Below, piece by piece: positions 13,440 to 23,752 of a stretch of DNA of 64,000 bases (positions are counted from its first letter, which is position 1; each line of letters begins with the position of its first letter). This stretch comes from Ulota crispa. Its lineage: Eukaryota > Streptophyta > Bryopsida > Orthotrichales > Orthotrichaceae. A model generated the notes under the pieces. That model searched no databases. It saw only the letters and a list, made by a program, of their open reading frames with translations, and was not told where the DNA came from. The stretch covers positions 12,958,817-13,022,816 of the forward strand of contig OY987249.1 of assembly GCA_963920765.1 (NCBI GenBank), written 5' to 3'. The position numbers and the translations under genes were made by a program.

Positions 13440-14563
13440 AATTACAACAAAGGATACCTCTGCAAGAACAATTTATACAGCCCAATGGAAGGTAATATTG
13501 TAATTGACCTTGGAGAATGGCATTTTGAAATCCTATAAGCAATATTCTGAAGGAGAATGAGTTTCAGTTGAATGTAGCAGTGGTCCGCATACAAAGGAAC
13601 ATGGAACTTATGAAGGAGGAGGACAACATTTTTTTGCTCAAATCCGTTTGTTGCAGACATCAAAGGCATGCCTAAGCTGCAAGAGAAAGAGACAAAAAGT
13701 GTCGATTTGTTAAAGGTCTACCGCCACATACATTAGATGTGGATCCCTACATACAAATGCCAATTGGAAATAACATTCTAAAATAGAAGAGGGAGCTGAT
13801 GTTTCTATCAAAGAAACTAGATCTATTGATTGGGTATGTGAAGCACCAGCCATTAAATGAGATAAAAAAGATTGCAGACTGGATCCAGGAATCTTAGGAG
13901 TATAGCAACCTGGTGAAATTTAAGCTTGTTAGAGAGATTATTAGACGAGGGATTATCCTAAGGCAAGTTGACCTACGAGATAAGATCAAGGTAAATCTGC
14001 CAAAATCCAATGATATCACCGACTAAGCCTGGCGGTCAATATTGAGGGAATTGCTAAACCCTATGGCAATCATGAAATCCCAAAACTGCAGCAAAGCCAA
14101 TGCAATGAGACAGAATTTTAGACAGACCGGACTTTTCAGGGAAATCGGGGTTCGGGAGAAATTGAGGTCTGAGTTGGGCCGTTCTTTGGACCCTCTAAAA
14201 ATGCAGGAAGAAATGACGAGAGACAATTGATATATTGGCAGATCACGGGGCAAAAACCCATCCAATAGTATCATGCACGGACGTGGAGGCAATTTCATTT
14301 TTTCCGAAGACCCTATTCCTCATGGAGCTGTGGATGAAGACACAAGAGAGGAAGAGAGAACGGATGATTACAAAAATGTTCCTGATTTTGGCTTTGAAGA
14401 TCATGGCACTGCTTCAACAGCAGTGGAGGGTGCCTCAGCAAAGATGAAGGCACCACACGTTTATACTGTTGCAAAAAAAGAAGCTATGAAGGACCCAATT
14501 GTCATTAAACTCTTGCAGAAGATAACCTCACTAGAGAATGAGTTAAAAAAAAATAGGATGTGA
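13440..14563 (+). pseudogene. Degenerate ORF of unrecognised family
   Basis: Continuous protein-like sequence can be read with a few frame changes and stops. It includes KGLPPHTLDVDPYIQMP, then LDLLIGYVKHQPLNEIKK, then KLVREIIRRGIILRQVDL, then ILRELLNPMAIMKSQNCSK and a basic stretch VREKLRSELGRSLDP. The C-terminal part (14,273-14,563) is acidic and ends in a coiled-coil-like tail, KLLQKITSLENELKKNRM. In-frame stops occur near 13,898, 14,026 and 14,228. The composition suggests a nuclear, DNA-binding or transposon accessory protein (a TNPA-like role for the neighbouring CACTA element is one option), but I see no diagnostic domain and assign no function. Confidence 0.4.
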
Positions 14564-16266
14564 AGTAATTATTTTTCCATCATGCTTTGGAGTAATTAAT
14601 CTGTTACTAGCAATACTAATAGATTTTGCAATTGTGCTTGGAATTGCAAAGAACACTTGACAAAATTCGAAAAACATCATTGCAGGTGGAGGACAAGCAT
14701 CGGTGGAGAAGGGTGGAGTAATGGATGAAGGTCATGCTGCCACAATCGCAAGAGAGAACACGTCAACAGACGATGTACAAATTGAATCAAATTAGGTTTG
14801 GAGCTGAACAATTGCAGTATCTATACAGGCTACCTACCTCAAAGACCTTATTGCTTGAAAGTCTTTGTTTCTAGAAAAATTGAATGGTATATGGCAAAAT
14901 TTGTATGGAGCTTGTTATTTTAGTAGAAATTTGTTTCCATTGAAATGATGAAATGACGTTAGGAATATTGGTGTTGTAGAGTGTGCAACCCAGAGAAAAA
15001 GGAACCCAGCATGAAGTCTGAGATATATTTGTTGCAAGCCTGACGCCCTACGTCTAATAGTTATTATGCTATAGTCTGCTGAAATAGAGATGGTTCAGAA
15101 TTATGTATGCAGTTCTTTGTAACTTGAGGTGTATAACGTATCACATGTTGCCATTGCAGTGTCTAAAGAAATCAGAAGCAATGTTACTAGAATGAGCACA
15201 AAATGATGTAACTCTTGTAAACCAAAGTAGCCCTTATCGATGGTTTTGTTATTGTTTTTTTGAAAATTGAGTACATTTCAAGGAATTGTGGCCTTGCATG
15301 TAGAAGTAATTTTGGTATAGTCTGATAAACCGTAGTCTGAATCATGAAGTGAAGTCAGTTTGTAATGCATGCAGTATGGAGAAGCAGAGTTACAGTGTGA
15401 GTCTACTGAACAGGATCGAGAAGGTAGAGAGCTGAGGAAGCGAGGGATGCGTACTTAAAATTGCAGTACTTTGTGGATGAGTGTGTATTACGGCAAATTG
15501 ATTTGTGAGCTACTTTAGCTGCATACTCATCATGGCTGGAAGTAGAAATGTGTCGTCAAATTATATGCTTTTAAATGCTATACTTAGATGTGGGCCAGTT
15601 ATAGCAACGGTGATGCATGTGTCACCTGCAGGTACACATTACTATGTAGTATGGCATTGTGTTAAATTTTAGTTGTGGTGTGCTTAGCCAGTGTTTAACA
15701 ATACAAGTGGCCTTTTTGTTTAAATGTTGTTCATGTATAAATTTATATATTATAAAGACTTCATTTGGTTATTTCAATACAATGCATGTGGACATACATC
15801 AAGTGGAATGCATTTGCTTTCTGTGATTAGAAACCCACTGCAAGTGGTATGTACATGTATGTAGGAAAAAAAAAAACAATTGAATTTGTAGGTTGTACAC
15901 GTGCTCACTAATGAAATGGCAATTTCCAAGGTTCCTAAGGGATGACTCATCCTTAAATTTTAGTGGAATCCTAGATTCCAAGATTTCATACTTTACAAAG
16001 AAATATACTTTTGAATGGCACGTTTTAATTGGACAAAAGTATAAAACAATACTAGACCATTCCATTGATGCGTTTCTAATTGAAACAGAAATAGGTAACT
16101 TTTACCAAAATTAGCTTTCACTGGCTAAGCCTAAAAGTGACACAAGTAACTCGGATTACGTGAAAATGGAATGACATGGCACTTATTGCACTGTGATGAA
16201 CAGAAAGTGTAGAGTATAACTTGACAGAAATTCTGACAGCAAAAACAACTATTTCCTGTCAGGAGA
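14564..16266. other. Intergenic DNA, no feature seen
   Basis: Mixed-composition DNA with chance reading frames only. It may contain the left end of the Harbinger element that starts coding at 16,267, but I could not find a terminal inverted repeat. Confidence 0.4.
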
Positions 16267-17556
16267 GTGACCAATTCAGAGTCTCTGAAAATTTGTCAGA
16301 TATTTGTACGCTCAATCACCGAACGCCTTGTAGTGATTATTCAAAGTGTAGGACAACCATCAAAGAATCCCCTTGCGGACATCCACGCAGGCCTGCATTT
16401 CTTTCAGTTGTGTAATACCGCATTTGCATGCAGCGATGACTTGGGTTTTTGGATGAAGCCCCAGTTGACAACTTGGTTTTCCATATTTGTGATGACTAAA
16501 TATGACAACAAACATTGGGTGGAATCGTTCCGTATGTCTAGAAGTACTATCTTTGCTTTGGCTGACCTACTCAAACCGCATATTGGCAAAAAAGTCACAA
16601 AGTATAGGTTGGCCATCCCGGAGGTTGTATGAGTCGCCTGCACTTTGATTAAGTTAACACAGAGAGTGTCCTTGCACGTGTGCTCTAAGTTTTTTGCCAT
16701 TGGCAAAAGCACCGTAACTGGTGTTTTGCAAGATGTTGTGCATGCAATTAACAATACTATGCAACATCACATTACTTGGCCAACTGGCAACCGTCTGCTA
16801 CGCAGACAAAAAAACTTTGCTGACTTGTGTGGTTTACCTGGTGTAGTAGGTGCAATCAATGGGACACATGTTTCCATTGAAAAACCCTGACAAGTCCCTG
16901 CCAATTATTATTACTTCAAGTCGAGAGGATATACCTTGAATTGTCAAGCACTGGTGGACTCGGAGAAGCAATTCTTGGACTTGTATCTTAGCATGTCAAG
17001 GTCCATAAACAACTCTAGAGTTCTCAGGCAATTTTCCCTTTATGAATTGGGTACACACAACAATCTATTCAACACAAATGTGAACTCCGAGGATTTCTCT
17101 ACTTTCTTATTTGGAGATCAAGGTTACCCTCTCCTTCCATGGTTGATGGTGCCACATCAAAGCATTGTTCTACTGTCAATGGCAAATGCTCTTTTCAACA
17201 GACAGCTTTGGAGAGGTCGTTGCGTTGTAGAAAACGCTTTTGGGATTCTCAAGCAAACATTCAGGGAGTTATTAACGAAGTTAGTTTTAAACGTTGTTTT
17301 CCTCCCTGATGTTATTATTTATTGTGCAATCCTCCATAGCATGTTGCTTGGGCAGTCCAATGAGGACGTTAAGAACTTATTTGGAGTGTTGTGTACAGAG
17401 GGATTTGAAGACAACGGGTTAGAGGACAACGTTGCTGAGGTTGATGTTTTGGGCGTAGACTACGATGGAGAGCCAATACAAGATGGAATTGAAAGTGCTT
17501 TTGCCATTGAGAAGAGACAAATGCTGGGCTTTTATTTGAGTGCACAACGCCTGTAG
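16267..17556 (+). pseudogene. PIF/Harbinger transposase (HARBI1-like, DDE_Tnp_4), inactivated
   Basis: One reading frame runs from 16,267 to 17,556 and is interrupted only by two TGA stops (16,630-16,632 and 16,888-16,890). Family landmarks are in order: a helix-turn-helix-like region (FRMSRSTIFALADLLKP), LPGVVGAINGTHVSIEKP (catalytic box 1), YYYFKSRGYTLNCQALVD, GDQGYPLLPWLMVP (box 2, Asp present) and GRCVVENAFGILKQTFR (box 3, Glu present). Box 1 normally reads GAIDGTH; here the catalytic Asp is Asn. Both TGA codons stand where CGA (Arg) is plausible, and the Asp-to-Asn change is GAT to AAT after a C. All three are thus explicable as decay of methylated CpG. Length without the stops is about 430 residues, normal for the family. 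It is convergent with the Myb-like ORF at 18,285-19,588, the usual two-gene plant Harbinger layout. Confidence 0.93.
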
Positions 17557-18284
17557 TTTGGTCGGCTTCACAGGTTATACTAGTCCCAAAATCTTTTTTT
17601 TTTTTTTTTCTCTATTTCTTTTTTTTAGGGTCAAGTGCTGTGAACATTCAAATCTGAAGTGGTTATTTCATTTTAGTTTGGCGATGGGTTTTATATTCAC
17701 AGTTTCATTTGTTCTTGTAGATTGAAGGTACTTCATTCCTTGTTCATCTGACATTAGTAAATTCTACTCTATAATGACATGTGAGACACACTACAATCAT
17801 TGTAGTTAAAAGAAAGCCTGAACTGCATTAATTAGAAATATGTGTACAACATCACCAGTCCATAGTGATGCCGGGTTGAAGTTCTCACTTTGAACCCACA
17901 TATTCTATTTAGAAAAGGACTAACACAAACTTTTTAAACCCGGAGTGAACTGCAGGAACGGAGTGGGAGCCGATCTATCTTGGCCATGATGCCGTTAGTC
18001 TTTGGTGGACAGAGATGTTGGCATCATGGACAAGTCATTCCAATTCAGATGTGCATTGTAGGTGCAACCATCTCTAAACCACTCCTCTCTGCTATCGTTC
18101 CCAGAGGCTTTGGAGTATTTGATGTTGTCACATTAGGAGCCCTTGGCTCAGGGTTGGCCCTTTTGGCTGCGGGTACCACGTGGAAAACCTCTATGAAGGC
18201 AACATCCATACCAAGCACGTCATTGTGGCCTTTGCACTAGTACTGCAGGTCACTAGCACGGTCATGTGGGTGCTGGTTGAACTG
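17557..18284. other. Spacer between the two Harbinger ORFs
   Basis: Non-coding DNA between the convergent transposase and Myb-like genes, including a T-rich run at about 17,590-17,625. A short chance frame at 17,980-18,240 has no recognisable similarity. Confidence 0.4.
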
Positions 18285-19588
18285 CTAACTACCTTTATCT
18301 AAGGTACGTTTGTATAGACCCGCATGAGTCACTTTGGCAGTAGGTGCCCCTCTATCTGTACTCAGTGAATGCCAATGATCTGGCCTTCCATTCTTCTCTA
18401 AGAGGCCACTAATAACAAAAGAGAGGTCTGAAAGGCACCCCACAATTTTGCTTTGCTTTTTGATGGCTGCCAATGCGATTGCATTCACCTGCACTACATT
18501 TGCATGAAGTCTTTGGTCTTTGTGAAGGAAAGCCATTTGCTTTTTGAATAGATTCAGTTGTACTTTGATTTTTTTCCTCTCCATTTCTCTATGAGAATTA
18601 GCAACTTCTTGCATTTTTTGCGCCTTTGTCTCTTCTATTTCTCTTGCAACATCCGTGATCAAGGTATGCCTAGAGATGTTTTTCCTCTTCACACTTGTGT
18701 TTTTGGCGCATCTTCCAATTGAGTAAGAGGACGTCCCAAACGAACTAATGACATGTGGACTCATCCCATGTGGAATACAAGATCCGAGCCTTAGCGACGC
18801 ATTGCCAAAGGAGTTGGACGGCCGCAACACAAGAGGAGGGATATAGTCAAAGTTCCTTGGACGCAAAGTGGATGCTGGTGGGGACCATAGAAGAGGACCT
18901 TCTCTTGGATGGTCCTCAACTTCAACCTTGGGGAGATCCACAACATCTTTAGAGTCCTGGTAACTCCTCTTGTCTTCCCCACCTTCTTCTACCTGCTCTT
19001 GTACTCTGTAATTTGTATTAGTAGGGGAGAGCAAGTTCCAAATGTGGGGTGGCCTAATTTGTGGACGGTTTCCAAACCATACATCAATAGCCTAAAAAAC
19101 ATCAAGTGGATACTGTTTTGGTAGCCCTTCCTCCTTGCGTTGATTTGTATCTAATTCCTAGTAGTCCATATAATTTCTACCTGTTCAATGTAGGTAGTCC
19201 ATGATTTGCTTGTACTTAGGCAACATGGAATTCCACTTTGCCTTGCAAGCTATGGCATCAAGCATGCAAGGGAATACGTTTGCGCGCATGACTTCTTCTG
19301 AAATGCAAACCCATTTTGTAGAGTCCATGGTCATCAAATCACGGCCGTCCAATGTCTCCATCTTTATCAAAACTGGTCCCTTTTTGCCACTATGAGAACC
19401 AAAACCTCCGGTTGCACCCAATTGAGCCCCCTATCCTTCCTTAATCTCTTGTTAATGTTGCTAATGCTTTCCTCGTTCATTGTACCAGCAGTTCCGATTG
19501 TGCTTGTGTTGGGTGCTTGCTCAAGTCGGACGATGCTTGAGGCCAATGGCCGCAATGAGCCAGAAGAGCCGTCGTTGCTAGAAGGCAA
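18285..19588 (-). pseudogene. Harbinger second ORF, Myb/SANT (trihelix)-like DNA-binding protein, frameshifted
   Basis: Read from right to left, an N-terminal Ser-rich segment leads to RGLNWVQPEVLVLIVAKRDQ (19,588-19,367). The frame then shifts and continues with METLDGRDLMTMDSTKW and CKAKWNSMLPKYKQIMDYL (19,421-19,185), the pattern of a trihelix-like Myb/SANT domain. A third open stretch (19,034-18,285) gives a basic, helical C-terminus (REMERKKIKVQLNLFKKQ). In PIF/Harbinger elements this partner binds the transposase and the element ends. The 18,285-19,034 part stays open for 249 codons; the Myb-like part has at least one frameshift, so the gene is probably dead. An intron between 19,185 and 19,034 is possible. 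Confidence 0.75.
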
Positions 19589-19664
19589 TGATTACAACAA
19601 TCCACGGGAGACGACGCCGGTAGAGGCTAATGTGCGGAACAAACCGGGCGAGCCAATGCTATAG

Positions 19665-21066
19665 GTTGGTGATGGATGGAAGGATCCAAGGGAGCTGACT
19701 GGCAAGACATGGGGACGCATTGGTGCTATAAGTCTAGATCGAACACCAGCCGACGTGCTCCTTCCATACGGTGCAGGTGTTGATCATTGGAAATGAAAAC
19801 TTACCAGTAGTATATTTGATGCACAATGCAAAGCATGTAGTGAATCAGATACCACATAGGCTGAGAGTTCAGCAGCAGCAAACAATTATCCAATTTAGAT
19901 TGTCATATACTAGAATCGCAAATTCCTACGGTGAGAACCTGAATTTCATCTAGACAAATACTTTTTATTTTGACAAATACTCATTGGAGCATCGAAGGGG
20001 TGTTTGTGGGATGTGCAAGTTCAATTTTTCACAAACAAGGAGCGTTGAACTAGAAAAGTCTACCAAAATCTATGTTACTAGAGAGAAGGTGAGGGAGTGA
20101 CATATGAGACAAGAACATTCCAATAACAACTTTTGCTTCCAAGAAAGGATACGTAAACAACAACAATGTCATATCCTGGTGTATCCCCCCCTCTCAAAAA
20201 GGTACGGGAGAAAATACTAGTATTCTTAGAAGAAGTTTTGGCATATACAAATAATTTTTGATGGAACAGGATCTTCAAATCTCATAGATGGAAGAGGACG
20301 GACTAACCGTTAAGTGGGATCCCCACAGGAATCACTAGAATTGTAGCGGGACGAATTGGTGCATTATAGGACCTTGAGTTTAGATGGTTCTCCATCTTGC
20401 CCTACATTCACAATCCTAGATACAGTCACAGCAAAATGAGAAAGGCAGTAGAGGAATTGCACAAAACCAATCCTACAATTTAAACTACAAGGTCATGCAA
20501 ATACAATGTCTTTCAGATGCACACATGCATAGACCATGACACTCAGCAAATCATTGAAATACATTGTAATTGAACATGCACTTCAGTCAATAGAGTTCAA
20601 GAAAACATACCTTTGAAGGCTGAAGAGGGAGTGGAATGTGATTGTCTAGAAGAACAAACGCTGCCTTTTATGGAAGCGAGTGCCTGGACTTCCTGGCGCT
20701 GACGGTGCGATAATCTCCCGCTCAAAGAGTGAAAAGCCGTGTAGTTCGGAATTTTAAATCAACCGCTCTTTCCTAAACTGCCATCAAAATTGGCAATACT
20801 AAACAACAAAATTCTACTCCCGATAATCTCTCAAATCTTTGTTATGGGGAGAATGTGGTTCTACAAAATTTTAGCTAAAAATCCCAAAGTTTAAGGACCC
20901 TTATTGCTTCACGCGGTTAATAACAGCTCTTACATTGACTCCACTAGAGCTACAAGCCAAGCTCAGATACTACAACCCTGTTTGGTGTGAACACCCAACT
21001 TTAAACGCCTCTCAAAAAACGTTGTGCAACATTTGTAAAAGCCAAGTGCGAATGGCCCTTTAAGGG
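19665..21066. other. Intergenic DNA, possible Harbinger right end
   Basis: No gene is supported. A block near 20,640-20,760 is GC-balanced. The stretch GTAAAAGCCAAGTGCGAATG before 21,067 resembles plant Harbinger/MITE ends, but no partner was found. Confidence 0.35.
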
Positions 21067-21104
21067 TTAAGAGCCCTGGATGTGAATGACCGATATTCAT
21101 GACT

Positions 21105-22036
21105 AGGATGAACGTCAAGGAACTATATGGATGAATGTCAAAGAACTGTATAGATGAACGTCAAGGAACTGTATGGATGAACATCAAGGAACTGTATGGA
21201 TGAACGTCAAGGAACTATATGGATGAACGTCAAGGAACTGTATGAATGAACGTCAAGGAACTATATGGATGAATGTCAAGGAACTATATGGATGAACGTC
21301 AAGGAACTATGTGGATGAACGTCAAGGAACTATATGGATGAACGTCAAGGAACTATATGGATGAACGTCAAGGAACTATATGGATGAACGTCAAGGAACT
21401 GTATGGATGAACGTCAAGGAACTGTATGGATGAACGTCAAGGAACTGTATGGATGAACGTCAAGGAACTGTATGGATGAACGTCAAGGAACTGTATGGAT
21501 GAACGTCAAAGAACTGTATGAATGAACGTCAAGGAACTATATGGATGAATGTCAAGGAACTATATGGATGAACGTCAAGGAACTATATGGATGAACATCA
21601 AGGAACTATATGGATGAACGTCAAGGAACTATATGGATGAATGTCAAGGAACTATATGGATGAACGTCAAGGAACTGTATGGATGAACGTCAAGGAACTA
21701 TATGGATGAACGTCAAGGAACTGTATGGATGAACGTCAAGGAACTATATGGATGAACGTCAAGGAACTGTATGGATGAACATCAAGGAACTGTATGAATG
21801 AACATCAAAAAACTGTATGGATGAACATCAAGGAACTGTATGGATGAACATCAAGGAACTGTATGAATGAACATCAAAAAACTGTATGGATGAACATCAA
21901 GGAACTGTATGGATGAATGTCAAGGAACTGTATGGATGAACGTCAAGGAACTGTATGGATGGATGAACATCAAGGAACTGTATGGATGAATGTCAAGGAA
22001 CTGTATGGATGAACGCCAAGGAACTAAACGGATGAA
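21105..22036. repeat. 23-bp minisatellite, about 40 copies
   Basis: Head-to-tail units of 23 bp (GTATGGATGAACGTCAAGG + AACT) fill about 930 bp, with one GGAT insertion near 21,957 and degenerate units at both ends. Variation is concentrated at the single CpG: ACGTC becomes ATGTC in some units and ACATC in others, the latter mostly in the right third. The other common variant is GTATGG/ATATGG. The array ends about 330 bp before the first splice donor of the ENTH gene and so lies in its promoter region. Confidence 0.97.
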
Positions 22037-22372
22037 AAAGGTATCGAAGGGACGAATGCCTTGTGTTGCGGTGTTGCTGACCGCGTTGCTTTGGTCGCCC
22101 GCTTTGTACATCCTCGCTTGGACACGTAAATTCTTCATCGCGACGATGTGTGCCGATCTCGCCACTGGATTTCCGGCCTCTCGACTAAGCTTAGCACTGT
22201 CGCAGCTACTGCAACATCCCGCTCCGTAATCTGAATCGCTTGTTTTTGTTTCGCTTTTTTTGGTGCTGAGAATGCGAGCATTGAGTCAGCAGAGTTCTCA
22301 AGTGCGATCTGTGTTGCTGGATGCGCATGAGCTGAGGATGTCACACGTATCAACGGCTTGAATTGGAAACAG
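22037..22372 (+). promoter_or_regulatory. CpG-rich promoter/5'-UTR region of the ENTH gene
   Basis: Composition changes abruptly after the minisatellite: CpG becomes frequent (CGACGATG, GATCTCGCC, CGCTCCG), as in an unmethylated plant promoter. A consensus donor GGAAACAG|GTAAGA at 22,372/22,373 is compatible with a 5'-UTR intron ending at CTAACAG near 23,537, upstream of the start codon. The transcription start cannot be placed from sequence alone. Confidence 0.5.
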
Positions 22373-23596
22373 GTAAGACTCTTGCTGAAATCCATGTTTT
22401 CAATGGACTGCTACGAGATCGATAAAAAGGGGGGAACTGAAGCAGGAGGTTTTCTGACTTGCAAGGGTTTGGTTGATTGGACGAGGCTGTATTTGAGTTG
22501 CTCGCATCGATCGCGTTGTGAATTTTCAGTATTGGCGATGGTCATTTGAATCGTAAAACGTTTTTGAAGGAGCTGGTTAGGGTTTACGCTTATTAGGTTA
22601 CGGGATAGGTGACCTAGTTCGATCGGATTGGAACGGGGAGTTACAATAGTTTTTATTGCGGAGTTAGAATTTGAGGTTCTATATCCGATTAATTATTCGT
22701 GCTATTGTATTGGTAGTATCTTCACATCGCTTGGTCTTTCATATTGCTAAGATTGAGTGCATGTTGTTGTAGACTAGGGTTAAGCGAGTCATGCAATCTC
22801 GGAAACCCTAATTCTGCCGCAGCTTTCCTGAGCACTACGCTGAATATTGCGTTTGGGTTGCCTCACACTAATTTCTCGACATTTTACTCTATGTAAATAT
22901 TTACTGCTGCTACAGTAAATTTCAGCAATAATTGCTGCAGTAATCTATTTTTAAAGGCTAGACGACAATAACGAAGCTGCGGAAAAACAAAATAGTGGTG
23001 TCCAAGTCGTAAACCATAGAGAGTTGCATGTGCCTCCAAGTGGTCAAGTGTTAAGTCATGAGATAACTCTCGAGTGGTCAAGTGATAAGTCATGAGGTAA
23101 CTTGCGAGGGTAAAGCAACCTAATTGTGAAGGCAACCTAAATGCAATATTCAGTGTAGAAGAATGCTAATGGCTATGCTTGTTTCGAATTTTGATTCTTT
23201 GTTAGTAAATGTTGTGAAGGGTTTAAACGTTCTGGATGGTTAAGCAGCTGCAAGCTCAAGTTCATTATATACACCATGTAGTGTGGTTGTTTAGTTAATG
23301 TGAGTGAAATGATTTGATGTGGCTTGTAAAAATTACGTCCCAGGAGGTTGTAAGCTACCGTGCAAGCCGAACAAGTGCGCCTTATTTAGTTAGAAATGAA
23401 TTTATCCCTGTGCTCTCTTGTGATCACTGTGATCTATAATATGTAGTGCATTTAGTTTAGCATTTATCTCACCGTATCAGGTGCTTTTTGTACAATATGT
23501 TGACATCATGGACGGTATGAATGAAGTGCTCTAACAGGATTTTGCGTGGGAATTGAGTGTGTATTGAGAAGTCGGTATTCTAGCACTGGTGTACTA

Positions 23597-23752
23597 ATGT
23601 TCTTGCGGATCTGCATTGCCAGCGGGACGATATACATGCTCCTGACTGTTGTGTGTAACACACTATGGAGTACCTTGATAACATCGGAGAGAAGGTGGGC
23701 TTGGGAAATGTTGACTTGGACAACATCAAAAGGCAGGCTTCATTTTATCTGA
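23597..23752 (+). CDS. Upstream ORF overlapping the ENTH start codon
   Basis: If transcription includes this region, an ATG at 23,597 opens a 51-codon frame that passes the main ATG (23,665) in another phase and stops at 23,752. Such overlapping upstream frames normally reduce initiation at the main start. It is predicted from sequence only; a shorter leader or an alternative splice acceptor would remove it. Confidence 0.3.
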   Translation: MFLRICIASGTIYMLLTVVCNTLWSTLITSERRWAWEMLTWTTSKGRLHFI

